A stretch of 64,000 bases of DNA. Source: Crotophaga sulcirostris. Its lineage: Eukaryota > Chordata > Aves > Cuculiformes > Crotophagidae. A program made the position numbers and the translations under genes. The first letter of the stretch is position 1. The number at the start of each line of letters is the position of its first letter. Where the stretch lies: the NCBI GenBank assembly GCA_013397455.1, contig VYZB01000031.1:4201189-4265188 (forward strand), in the 5' to 3' direction. The notes beneath the pieces were generated by a model. That model was given only the letters and a program-made list of their open reading frames with translations. It was not told where the DNA came from and ran no database searches. This document shows positions 53,632 through 64,000 of this stretch, one piece after another.

Positions 53632-54224
53632 TTCACAGAATGTCTGATAAACTAAAAATGTTACTACAGCTCCTGGTGTTCACCATCGCCTTACGACAAT
53701 GGGTCCTGGTGGAATCAGGCAGGGACATTTCACAGAAAGGATTTGCTACACATACAGAGGGCAGAAAGCTGCTTCATTCTCTTTGTTGTTTGTTACCATT
53801 AATTTGATTTGGGATTGGGAATAATTTTTTCAAGTAACCATTGTTTTTCCATTGTGTATTTTCTGTTAAGATTTAAATTATGATAAAACATGTTGTATAT
53901 AATAAAAAGCAGTCACTGCCTGCTAAGTAAATGTCTGGGTACTGGGGATACGCATTAAATACTTGGGAGTGCTGTAATAAAGTTGGGTGTATTTTAGTTG
54001 CAAGTTGTTGTTTTGTTAGGACACAAGATGGCAATGACATGGAAACGCTCATTCGATAAAATAGTCTAGAATGTGTTTTCATCAGTTTTCTGCTTTGAAT
54101 CTGTGCTTGATATATACAGCTTGGCACCTGGGTATACACACAGCTATGCATATGGCAACATTTGGCATGTCCTGTGGATTGTGCTTGGCAGTGCCTCTTT
54201 TTAGTGGTGCATAAGTGCACGACA

Positions 54225-54335
54225 AAGTATTACTGTCCCCTAAACAGAAAGGGAAATTAAGTCATAGGAATTGGACAACTTGCCAGAGGCCACAGCAAAA
54301 GAGCTGAGAGAAACCCAAAGATTTTTCGATCCTAA
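54225..54335 (-). mobile_element. MIR-type SINE relic, reverse orientation
   Basis: The ordered blocks tattactgtccccta, cagaaagggaaattaagtca, ggacaacttgccagaggcca and cagcaaaagagctgagagaa match the reverse MIR core (tattatccccatt, acagatggggaaactgaggc, gacttgcccaaggtcac, cagagctggga). This is a typical old copy with several small indels. Confidence 0.72.
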
Positions 54336-55219
54336 ATTGTATATATGTACAGCTGTGGAGTATAAACTCCTCTGTCAGTGGCTGCACACACAGATGTGCA
54401 TGTCCTCCCCTACACTGCAATAAAGGGAAGGGTCCTTTGGGGAAGTTGGCCTGTAGTTTTAGCTTGCTAGGAAGGTAGGGCTTTTTTCCTACTAGAAGGA
54501 TCCATAAAAAAAGGTGTAAAGTTGCCAAAATGCATCACCAGACACTTGTTTTATTGTGGCCTTGAACATGATGAGGCTTGCGATCATTTCTTCAAGCGGT
54601 GCATGTCCATCTTGCTTTGTTTGCCTTCTGTGGGTAGAGCTGTCTCTGGTTGGCAGTGGCTATGTGTTGGTGGAGCTTGGCTCCTGTGGAGGGGTGCAGC
54701 TCCCAGCTCTTCAGTGACAGCAGCTTTTCACCATTTCTGTGCTGCAGTGATGGTGCAAACCCCAAGCACCTGCCCACCCCAGCCTACCATGGAGTTCCTC
54801 TACGCCATTAGTGCTCTATGAGTGAACTAACCCAAGGTGCATTTACCCACCAATGAACTTAAAACTCACTAGATCCAAAGTGCTTTCAAAATCAAACAAA
54901 ATCCCAGTGAACAAAAAACAAGAGGAAATATTTTTGCTAGCTTCTTTATGTTAAGATTAGTGCTGCTTCTATTAAGACCAACAGTACTTTTATACCAAGT
55001 GGAAGGGATTTGCAGTTCATGAGATTTGACTATATGCTTGTAAAATCCTGGTGTTAATGACAGACTCCAGGTCTCTTCTACTGCAAAACAGCCTGAGTCC
55101 CACGAGCCACGCAGAGCCCCAGGAGTTTACTGATTCTTACTTGGTGCAGCTAGCAAAACCACCGGGCAGGTATCCCGCTCAAAATTAAATGGAGCCTGGC
55201 AAGGAGAGCAGGGCCCAAG

Positions 55220-55232
55220 AAAAAAAAAAAAA
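55220..55232 (+). repeat. A13 homopolymer
   Basis: Thirteen A, followed by ttg and seven A. It lies just upstream of a GC-richer patch. No retroposon body is recognised upstream. Confidence 0.85.
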
Positions 55233-55499
55233 TTGAAAAAAATATTTGAGTGTACTCACAGCCTTGAGCTGTGAAGCTGCCTACTAAGTGAATAGCTCAT
55301 GCAATTTAACTCCCTTCTTCCTGTGTTCTAGCACTTTTAATTTTGGAGTTCTTTGATCCACCTATTCATAGCTGTGAAGCGAGCAGAATTTAATCAGGCT
55401 CTGACAGTGGATGGTTGATTTTAATACCGGCCTCCAAAAAAGAGCTGTCAATCAAGGATGAGCTTTAATACCTTCAACTCACAGCTCTGTTAAACTTCT

Positions 55500-55625
55500 G
55501 CTGCAGTTGAGTGGTGCTTGGTCAGCTGTGGAGGAGCCGGGCACCTACAAAAGGTGCTGGGGGGCTCCTTGGGCATGCTCGGGGGAGCCCCTGGGGGCTA
55601 CTCCCTGCCCTCTGTAAAGGGGCGG
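55500..55625. other. Small GC-rich patch
   Basis: The segment ggtgctggggggctccttgg and the following gctcgggggagcccctgggg are rich in G runs on the + strand and in C runs complementary to them (gctcgggggagc is nearly self-complementary). It could form short hairpins or a quadruplex. No exon or promoter is supported. Confidence 0.4.
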
Positions 55626-58305
55626 CATGAAACGCCTAATCAAGTTGGCATTTCCTAGCCACATGAGAGGAGAGATTTCCTCTTTGAATAAGAAGTGGCT
55701 TTCGTAAGTGTGCATCCCAAAAGGCCTGCTGAGTTTTTGTGAGCCAGCAGGCAAGGCAGATTGGGAGTCACTTGGATTAGACGTTTCCTTATTGAAGCTG
55801 GAACAGGAACAGTGAGGACAAGGGTTACCTTCCATACCTAATTTTGAGTTATTTTAGCTGAGGATGTTAGATAAAATAGTCAGTGACTGGCAGGATGATA
55901 GAATATGGTTTAAATTCAGATTTACTATCTGCCAACACATGCCATTCAATCAGATAAACACAGGATTTCAGCTGTCATCACAATATCTTATGCATACTTA
56001 AAAATAGAGCACTTTTTCTCACACCAAAAAGAAATTGAACAGGTTTATATATAGGATGTATACAATCAGAAGGTTAGAAATTTTGAAATAGTCTGCCGTT
56101 TCTAGAGAGATTCCCTATCTTTAAATTAAGGAATTATATTAGAAGTGGTAGAAATTCTCAGGATTGCAGAAGTTTTATCATTGTCAACTTCACAGAATAA
56201 ATAAAAGTAAAGGGAACACCTTGAGAAGTTGAACTATATAAAATGATGGAAACGTCTGTAGCGGAGTATAAGAGACTATATAGAGAGCAAGATGACTCAG
56301 GACTTCCCTGCGTGGGAATATCATTCCTCCTCTGATTTATAAGTTTCCATCCTTGCTCTTTTGTGTGTCCTGGTTCACCTATTGGTTCTATCACTGTAAT
56401 ACATGAGTATCTGCTTGTTTCAGGAGGCAGAGGTAGAAGATGACAATCTAGCATCACTGCAGCACTATACCAAATCAATTTCCATAATTAATGTAATTTA
56501 GGCATTCACTATCTAAAGCTTGCCTCCTAAAATCACACGTTACTTAGATGGAAACTCTCATAAAGGTAAAATGTGGCACCTCTTTCCACCAGTGCTGCTA
56601 TAAATAAATTTGCGAGTACACAGATAAATATGTTTTTTTGGCTGTACCGCTTAGCCAGTATTTGGGTACTGTATTATATCCCTTGTGAAGAGCAGCTGAT
56701 GACACAGTCCAGCATATTTTTAAGGTCCAGCCTGGTTTGTTGATGAGGGAAGCATGGAACAGCTTGTTTCTGTGAACATCACATGAGCGGGCAGCAACAG
56801 GCAGTTTTCTTGCTCACAAATCTGCCGATATGATTCCCCAGCAAGCACCGTCCATCCTGCTGCTTTCTCTCATGCTCACAAGCCTCTTTCTTCCTTAACA
56901 CCCACATAACTTGTACCTTCACTCGCATATTTCCTACCTAGTTTACTCTTTCAGGTTTTGCAGTTGGCTTTGATTCAGAGACATCCTTGTTTGCAACTAC
57001 TAGCATTTTCCAGCATAACCGATTATTGCCTGTTCTCATTCCCTTCTGTATTCTACCAGGCTGCTCTGAAATGAGCTCTAAAATGACATCCTAAGGTGCT
57101 CAGCGTAATGATATCTTTGAAGCCAATACTTGTACTTCGCTTCGAAGAGCAGCTCTAGCAAAAGGACAGCATTTTCTACTGAAGATAAGGGAAAGAAGGC
57201 ATTTTTTTTGAAAGCGTTCCTCCTGCCCATTTCCCTGCAGGGGGTAGGCTAGTGCATTTTCTAGCGTGTGCAAAGGCACTCTTGAGGAGCTCTGCAACGA
57301 CAGATCAGCTTATTGCCCATGGAAACGTGAGGACAGCATAATGCCAGTCAAGATGATGAATCTTCTATTGCTTGGGCTTCATCCGTTTCTGGTTAAACTC
57401 TCATGCACTTCAGAGAAACACTAGATTACCCAGTTGTGGGTCCCTCAGCTCAGCCGTGGGAGGGTCTTTTTGACTTCCACAGCTCCTGGAGCTGGGTTTT
57501 GGCTGCAGAGGCAATTTGTGCTGGGCTATGCAAACAGATAAAACAAAGAAATAGCAAGGCTGGAGTGAAGACCAGTGTGGGTGGTTTTCATTCTTAAAGG
57601 CTTTGGAATTCTGGGGTTTTTTTATTTTGTTTGGCTTTTTATTTGGTCTCTTTTAGAAAGGCCTTTCACATACAATGATCTCCCAAACAATTTATTTGAA
57701 ATCATTGGTGGGTGGTGCATACATTATGGGCTGTGGTTTCATTGATATGCTCAGCCTTGCTAAGTAGATGGCATATTAAATGTTTTATTTACCCTGTGTG
57801 CTACCTGTCATCTAATCAGCTTTTGTTTTTCCTGCATTCTGCTTGTATTATAGCAAGAGTAAGTGGTTTCATGTAAATTAAAACCGCATGAAACCTTTTA
57901 AAGCCATTTTAAAATACTAAATGCTTTTGTAAATAGGTTTGTCGGACAAGGATTGGAAAAAGAGCTCTTTGCTTACCCATTTACTCTTTTGTATGCTTAT
58001 TAGAAGCCCCCCATGTGACTCTTCCATCAAACATTGCATCCCAGTACTCATCTAGAATGCCAAAAGTCATTTATACTGTGCTCAAGAGTGGTTTGCATAA
58101 GCAGGAGGCAGTTAACAAAGAATACAGTTGTGAGATGTGATTGCAAATGTTATTTTATAAATTACAACACAGATGCACAATAAAGTCAAAACATGCATCC
58201 CTGTGATGTTTACTTTCTTGCTTGAAGCCTAAAAACATGTTGGCTTAAAAGTTTCTTTGCTTTTATTAGCTATTATTGCCAGTGTTTATTAGTGCAATCA
58301 TTTCA

Positions 58306-58330
58306 CTGTGAATAATTTTGTTTCTTACAG
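58306..58330 (+). other. 3' splice site (acceptor) of the MACROD2 exon
   Basis: A T-rich stretch (aataattttgtttcttacag) ends in AG directly before the first codon (GTG) of the recognised exon. Its pyrimidine tract is short and interrupted by A and G, but the final ttcttacag is close to consensus. A possible branch region is tttcactgtgaat at about 58301-58313; this is a guess. No other AG lies between the tract and the exon start. Confidence 0.85.
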
Positions 58331-58412
58331 GTGGATCGTATCATCTTCTGCGTCTTTTTGGAGATTGACTACAAAATTTTCAAGAAGAAAATGGGTGAAA
58401 TTTTCCCTCTAG
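58331..58412 (+). CDS. MACROD2: MACROD2 internal coding exon (end of the macro domain)
   Basis: This is one internal exon of the mono-ADP-ribosyl hydrolase MACROD2, which removes ADP-ribose from acidic residues of proteins and deacetylates O-acetyl-ADP-ribose. Seen directly: reading from the first base gives 27 codons plus one base, starting VDRIIFCVFLEIDYKIF and ending KKKMGEIFPL, flanked by ttcttacag before and gtaggt after. From memory, the human protein has VDRVIFCVFLEVD, then a KIYKKKM helix, then an FFSV end followed by Asp. The spare final G fits the first base of that Asp codon, which supports this donor. The paralogue MACROD1 reads VDRLIICVFLEKD here, so it is a worse match. By family knowledge this is the last beta strand and the last helix of the macro domain; the acidic, disordered tail begins in the next exon. 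The neighbouring exons are outside the window. The exon is phase 0 at its start if the acceptor is as called. Confidence is high for MACROD2; the exon number is not assigned. Confidence 0.93.
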
Positions 58413-58420
58413 GTAGGTAC
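58410..58420 (+). other. 5' splice site (donor) with a second GT four bases downstream
   Basis: The exon ends CTAG and the intron starts GTAGGT at 58413, matching the vertebrate donor consensus at +1, +2, +3, +5 and +6. A second GT at 58417 (gtag|gtacag) makes a GTAG tandem donor. The first site is the stronger one and fits the known protein. Use of the second would add four bases and shift the frame. Without splicing, the frame meets a stop (TGA) within six codons. Confidence 0.8.
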
Positions 58421-60500
58421 AGCAATTGAGTGCCATCTGACTTTAAAAATGATACAGCAGAAAGACAACAGTTGGCATCCTTTCTTCTTTCCCTGCCTAA
58501 GCCAAATATTAAAATGTGAACTTTCTTTAAAGATCAGCTGCACACAGAGGCTCTGATCCTGGACAAATGCAGACATTTAAAATTTGTGAACCGGTAAAAC
58601 GACTTGTGATACTGCTTTTGCAAAATCAAGGCCTGCTTTTGTATGCTCAGTACAGCTTGTTTCTTAATTCTCTGCTGTATCCGTATCTCCTCCTGAAACC
58701 TGGTGCGTGGCACTGGGTCTCTTGACTCTGAGAAGAGAATGATTTGCACTAATGTATGTAGCTTCTATAGTGTATATTGCTTTTCCATGCACTTTGTACG
58801 TGCTTTCCTCTTTCATTAAGGATGCTGGTAGGGTTTCTCTGGGTCTGAAAAGATACCGCAGGGGTTAGAGCCCAACTGTGTCTGAACGAGAACTTTAAAC
58901 TTGAGCTGTCCCTGTGCAAGAATGAATGGGAGAAAGATGGCTCTCACTGGAGCACTTGGGAAATGTTAGCCATTCGTCTTACATTTCACACAGGAGGTTA
59001 CTTTCTAGAATTTAAGAAAATCTGGTGGGTAGTAAATTTGTCAATCCTCCTTGCCCCCATATACCTATGATTTATTTTTATCATATATCACTAGAAATCT
59101 GTTTTCAGGTTTTTTTGTCAACCCTTAACCTTCTCCAGTTTTATTTTGTTTTCTATGACATCAGTCCTACTATATGTGACAGGATCCAGATTTTAGTATT
59201 TCGTTTTATCACCCATTTCAGAAATGGCAGCCACTTAAATACTCCCTGCACTGTCTGTCTGGTTGAAAGGGCCTTTGAGTAATAGGAAGCAGAGCTTTGG
59301 TCTGTTGTGAGTCTCTGTTAATTCTACAGGACTGTGTTGTCACAGTAGCCACAGTGGTTTTTTCCTTTCACTTTGGTTGGTAGTATGGAAATGGTGATGT
59401 TTCTTTCTCATCTCACTAGAACAAAGCTTTTTGGAGACGACACTGTAATCTCCAGTTTGCAATGATTGGCAGCTGAAACGTAAAGACCTATTGAATTATT
59501 CAGGTAGCAGAGAATGGTGTCTAACCGCTTAATAATATTTTTGTCTGGAGCACATTGAACATGCATTTCAAAGACTGCATTCATGTCTAACCCATTCATT
59601 GTGTGATTTTACTTTTTGGCACTGTACCCCAACACATAGGATAAAGTGGCAGTACCCTGCCTACTGTTGCTGGCTCTCTCCCTGCCCTTCAGATTAAGTG
59701 AGAGTAGACTACAATGTCAATTTTTTAAAAAATTAGAGTATTAATACTCACCTTCATCATTATGGTCTGTGAAATCATGGATTAAATCCTGGTAGTGTTG
59801 TTATAAATGTAAAACCCAATTGGGTTTGAAAGCCTGAGAGACAAGAAGATGCTTCAGAGCTGAAGCATGGCAAGACCAAAGGGGGAAAGAGAGGAATATG
59901 GAAGATTTATTTATTTTTTGAGCTTTTCCAAACCTGATGTTGTTGAACTTCTCTCTACAGAGAACCTATGTGGTTGCGTGGCATGTAATTATGAAGACTT
60001 ATAATTGCATGATGCCACATTATATAGATAATCAGTTGTGCCGTAGTTTTAAAAGTGCGTTTATTGCCATGCATGGATTTTTTTTACAATTTTTTTGCTT
60101 GAACTAAAACTGGGAATTCAATATGTGACCAAAGAGAGGTAATAGTGGTGGGGACCCCTTATGGTGCAGCAAATTGCAGTGGTTTGCAGGTATGTGACTA
60201 TGCAAAAGGCTCATTCAATGCTTACGCAGACAGCTGTCCAGAGAAAGATGTTTTATTTTTCAGCAGCCACGTGTAGATTCCTAAGAGATCCTGGGACCCG
60301 TTTTCATAGACTCCCTGCTCCAGTTTTCTCGTAACTAATGATTCTCTTTTGATATGCTGGTTTTGATATGCCTTAATGATACTGGTTTCCAGAAGGACCT
60401 GAGCACCTACTGGCTGGTGAGCTGGAGATTTAAAGAAACCCAGTTCGCATCTAAACATCACAAAGTGTCTATGCCTGACTCAGTGAAGGATTTCCTGTGG

Positions 60501-60600
60501 TTGGATCAGAAGTCAGTGATTCAGGAGATCTGATTTTAATGTCTTGTATCACCATGGGCATTTGGTATGCCCTTGTAGGAGTCACTTAGATCTTCAACTT
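60501..60600 (+). mobile_element. Probable MIR-type SINE fragment
   Basis: The blocks agaagtcagtgattcaggag, tctgattttaat, tgtatcaccatgggcatttg and ggagtcacttagatcttcaa resemble the first half of the MIR core (agtcaggactcctgggttc, tattcccagctctgcc, tgtgaccttgggcaagtca, cttaacct). The match is patchy in the middle. It sits about 2.1 kb after the coding exon. Confidence 0.5.
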
Positions 60601-62882
60601 GTGAGAAGACAGGGAGAGGCAGGAAAGATTCATGCTACCCAAATGATTCTCCATTAGAGACCCTGGAGAAATGAACGTCTGAGTCTCTCTCCTGGAGGAA
60701 TGCCCTAATGATTATTATAGAGTCTCAAGCTTTCTCTGCCATCTTGAAATGACACTTTTCTGCAGGGTACACCACTTCTACAGCTGTCGGCTGAAGTGAG
60801 ACCCATTCTGAATTGCCTGTAACCTAGTGATGAGAACATCAGCTGAAGGTCTGGTTGGTGATCACCACATGCCCATCATGTCTGCTGTTTGTTTCCTTTG
60901 TTCTAGTCTCTTGTGAATTGCCATCTACATTTAACATAGTAAATTTTGATGAGTTATCAGCAGACTTTCCTACTGCAGAGACAGACCATTTCTCTGCAGG
61001 ATTGCTTTCTTGCACAGAGGACTCAGTCAACATGACTGTGTGTCAGGGAATTAGCAACTGTCTCTACCTTCAGCAATAAATTCCTGATATTTAGACTGTG
61101 AAAGGAATTGCCAAAACTCTGGTTTTTTTGTTTTGGTTTTAAGTGAATCTATTAATGTAGAGAAATGAAAGTCTTTAAGGATAGACTTGCCCTAAATTTA
61201 AATTGATATGGTAGTATCGGGACACTCACAGGAGAAAAGCACTGAGATATTACTTTAAGCTTAGAGAAAAAACATTGAGACGTTTTTAAAGTGCATCTCG
61301 CATTCAGAAACATTATGAAATATATCTACTTTAATAGACATGGACAAAAAATGCTTAGAAAGAAGAATATATTCATGAAGTTCTATACATAAATAGTTGT
61401 TACTTTAAAATCGGTACAATAATAAATCCAAAAAGACATCCAAGTGCTTGAGCTAGTCAAGTGATAATGAAATGAAGCTAGAGTTACACCTCACTGCATT
61501 AGAGTAAGTGGAACATAGATATAGGGAAATTGTTCCATTAGTTGAACATATCATTAGGCCTGTTTTGTGAGTGGGATGCCAAAGAAATTAGTCAAGTAAT
61601 AGTACTGATATTAAGACAACTGCCAAGAACTTTATCATTTGCAAACTTTAAATATATAGGGGGAAGAGGCATACTTCTAAGTAATTTCACGTCTTAGGAG
61701 TGTAGCAAAGTTGTTCACTGTGTTGTTCTGTGACAACAGACCAGTTATCACAGTCTCATTGTTTCTGATTTAATCTCAGTAATCAGTAACCTATACAGAA
61801 TCCAAACCAAAACCAGAACGCTCCAAGGGGGAGCATCATTAAATTTATAACCAGTTTAGAAAGTAAAGCATCCATGCAGAATTTTTTTGTTCAACCTCTG
61901 GGGTTTTGCTGAGAAATTTTTGTATGTCCTGGTAGAAAAAGAGCAAGAGTGAAAGACAGCTTTGGTGGAACAGCCGGCCTGCTGTGCCTAATGGATTACT
62001 GTTTTAATGTATTAGGTGCAACAAACAGTGATGATTTTATTCTTTTTACATATTAAGTCTTATCGCCTAGCGGAATGGATTAGTCCAACCATTCTTCCTT
62101 CAGCTGTGTTGGGAAATTTTCTCTGCTTAATCTGAGAGAGTGTTTTGCTGCATATCGTTCAGGCAGATAAAATAACCTTGTCTGCAGTTCTGGCTCAGAA
62201 GTGTAGTCCTTACATCGCTGAATTCATTGCTAGTAGTATTATGAGTGAGCTTTCCGGGAAAGAAGATGATACTCCTACCATTTTTTCTCTTGGAATTCAT
62301 TGATTCTTCTAACAGAATTCTACAAACAACTTAAGATACTAGGCATTGCTTTTGTTGCTAAGTATGTGTATTTATAAAACTGACCAGGAAATGGTGTAAA
62401 AGCAGTCCCTCTTGAAAACATAGATTTACCAACATTTGTCTTACAGTGATACATACTTCTAGGATGCTATTCATAGGATTAAAATTAAGAATGTTTGTAA
62501 ACAGCAGCCAACTGGATGTAAAGAAACCCTTTTTTTTTCCTCCTGTATATTGTGTATAATTAGCTACTTAATATGTCAGATAGATGATCCTGTAAGGACC
62601 TTTGGCAAATGCTTATTTTTTTGTGGTGGTTGTGTATTATGAAAGGTTTATCTTAAATTGTAATGCTTAAAGTATTTCTAGATCTATCACCTCTTATCAG
62701 TGGATTGGAGAGGGGAATCATTTTTTCTGAAAATGTTCTTTAGACAAAAATAATGTTAGAAAGGGTATGTACTGTGAAGCTGCAGCATTGAAGGTTATAT
62801 TACATTCTTACTACTTTTAACAGAGTAACAAAATTACTTCACTAAAGGATCACTAAAATTGTTAGAGAGAGGACAGGTTTGC

Positions 62883-63018
62883 ACTTTTATTAGACCAATT
62901 GATAGATGGAAGATGCAAGCTTTTAGAATCTGTGTCCTTTCAGAGCTAATAAAAGGATGCTGAGCTGAAAAGCTTGTTCTTTTTTTTTTTTTGAACCATA
63001 TCAGTTGGTGTTAGAAAA
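62883..63018. repeat. Fold-back: two inverted copies of an old interspersed repeat
   Basis: The left arm reads acttttattagaccaattg, atagatgg, and then gatgcaagcttttag (62883-62926). The right arm reads gctgaaaagcttgtt and, after a T13 run, ccatatcagttggtgttaga (62964-63018). Right-arm text is the reverse complement of left-arm text at both blocks: the aagctttt/aaaagctt block and the ttagaccaattgat/atcagttggtgttag block. The blocks match an interspersed sequence I know from turtle, crocodile and bird genomes (cttttattggaccaac, then gacaagctttcgag), whose family name I cannot give with confidence. The two copies lie head to head with about 40 bases between the inner blocks. Confidence 0.65.
62980..62992 (+). 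repeat. T13 homopolymer
   Basis: Thirteen consecutive T sit inside the right arm of the fold-back element, between its aaaagcttg block and its ccatatcagttgg block. The run replaces a pyrimidine-rich stretch of the repeat consensus, probably by slippage. Confidence 0.9.
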
Positions 63019-64000
63019 AAAGAGAGAAATTGCTTCATCTTGAAAAAACTTCCTCTCCTCTCTATTCCAAGTTTTGATATTTAATGCATTTTCTGCTTCT
63101 ATCCTCGAAAACACTGTCCCCCCTACCCAAAGCATATGGATGAAAGCTACTGTCTTATATTAATCCTTCTGTTACTTCAGGAGGATGCACAGCATCCTAG
63201 TTGTGCATAAATGTGCAAATATATTACAATTGCAGAGGAAATTCATTGTTAAGAGATCTGCCAGGCTTGGAATCAAATTGGAAACTGTCTAAATGGCTGA
63301 ATGAAGGGCTTTGTATTAAAAAGGCAGATCCCTGCACTAATACGTGAGTGAACTCTTAAGCAGTGATTGTAATTTCTGTATTGGTATTGAGAAGTATCGC
63401 CCTCTCCACTTAATATGGCAGATTTTACTGGGGCTGAAGCAGTCCTCAGTGTGAGTAAAGGAATCATAAGGTAGCCCTTAGTAAGTGATCCTGTATCAAT
63501 TGGTTTGATAAATTTAACCTCTCTATTTGCATTTGCTGTGTTCATGAGCTGATTCGTTTCCTTAATTCATCACCTGAATGTATTCCACAAAATATTTTTC
63601 ATGGGCTTTATTTTACTGTGTGGATAAGTGCCAAGTGGTTTACTGGAAGTACCCGATATCCTTTATCTGAAATTTCACCTGGGTAGTGATTTGCCTCATA
63701 AGTCACACGGCTCTGGTTTTTCTGACTTGTTCAGGCAGGCGTGCAAAGCCTACCAGGGCTTGGAGTCCCCCAGAAATGGACGTTAGAAAGTAAAATTTGG
63801 AGGAGTTTGGAATCCCTTTGGGCTTCTCCTCCTTATCGGTGAGGGCCATCTTGAAGGTTTTGGTTGCAGCTACTTTTTCTGTCCCCATGCAGAGTTTTCA
63901 GGTTGTCATGTTCATAGCTGATAACCACCTGTGTGTTTTCACAGGTTTAAACTAAAGGCAGTCAGACTGTCATCTCCCTTTCTTCACTGCTCTCCCTCAC

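Larger units (their letters stand above)
46520..54220. other. Intron stretch with no gene recognised
   Basis: AT-rich DNA with a GC-richer patch at about 49.1-49.5 kb. A - strand frame of 158 codons (49303-49779) runs through that patch and into AT-rich DNA; it has no relatives I recognise. One T12 run and one repeat relic at 53.57 kb are listed separately. Confidence 0.55.
1..58330 (+). other. MACROD2 intron, 5' part truncated by the window edge
   Basis: All sequence before the exon is read as one intron of MACROD2, at least 58.3 kb long. No other splice-flanked codon run resembling the macro domain or its N-terminal region was seen on the + strand. The open frames present are short, mutually overlapping and unlike known proteins. 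MACROD2 introns are known to be very large in vertebrates, so a single exon in 64 kb is expected. A small, poorly conserved exon or a noncoding RNA could still be hidden here. Confidence 0.8.
58413..64000 (+). other. MACROD2 intron following the exon, 3' part truncated
   Basis: This is the start of the next intron. The next exon should begin with the rest of an Asp codon and run into an acidic, Glu/Asp-rich tail; no such stretch was seen up to the window end. The interval contains one MIR-like relic, one inverted repeat pair and a T13 run. Elsewhere it is ordinary AT-rich DNA. Confidence 0.75.

Noticed and set aside
1..64000. The FLRT3 gene, which is nested in a MACROD2 intron in mammals
   Set aside because: FLRT3 has a long uninterrupted coding exon of more than 600 codons. 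Nothing close to that length is open on either strand here.
1..64000. Bacterial-type systems (operons, CRISPR arrays, defence islands, prophage)
   Set aside because: The spliced exon, CR1 and MIR-like relics and the lack of long frames show a vertebrate nuclear intron. No regularly spaced direct repeats were seen.

Overview
The window looks like vertebrate nuclear DNA, most likely from a bird or another sauropsid. It is AT-rich, has almost no open reading frame above 160 codons, and carries one recognisable 3' end of a CR1 LINE, the dominant avian and reptilian retroposon. It also carries several eroded SINE relics of the MIR type in the form seen in sauropsids. There are no operons, ribosome binding sites, rRNA genes or CRISPR arrays. 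The exact species cannot be read from the sequence.

Only one stretch of protein-coding sequence can be supported. It is an 82-base exon on the + strand at 58331-58412, with a good acceptor before it and a good donor after it. Its 27 codons begin VDRIIFCVFLEIDYKIF, which I recognise as the end of the macro domain of MACROD2, the mono-ADP-ribosyl hydrolase. The window therefore lies inside MACROD2 in the sense direction. At least 58.3 kb of the preceding intron and 5.6 kb of the following intron are present. This fits the known architecture of the gene, which has very small exons in introns of tens to hundreds of kilobases.

Layout: 1-58330 is intron. It holds a CR1 3' fragment (about 4994-5180), GC-richer patches (about 14.4-15.1, 16.2-16.7, 27.1-27.5, 34.6-35.1, 49.1-49.5 and 55.5-55.6 kb), a cluster of CpGs at 16266-16487, and MIR-like relics near 24.6, 26.2, 28.3, 46.5 and 54.3 kb. 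It also holds two long perfect palindromes near 30.4 and 30.8 kb, C-rich tracts with G-quadruplex potential on the - strand (36.63 and 39.17 kb), and homopolymer runs. After the exon, 58413-64000 is the next intron, with another MIR-like relic (60.5 kb) and a fold-back made of two inverted copies of an old interspersed repeat (62883-63018).

I found no evidence of a new multi-gene system. The points most worth following are the MACROD2 exon and its tandem donor, the inverted repeat pair at 62.9 kb, the 18-bp palindrome holding two back-to-back AhR/ARNT-type cores, the CpG cluster at 16.3 kb, and a candidate enhancer at 26.56-26.87 kb.
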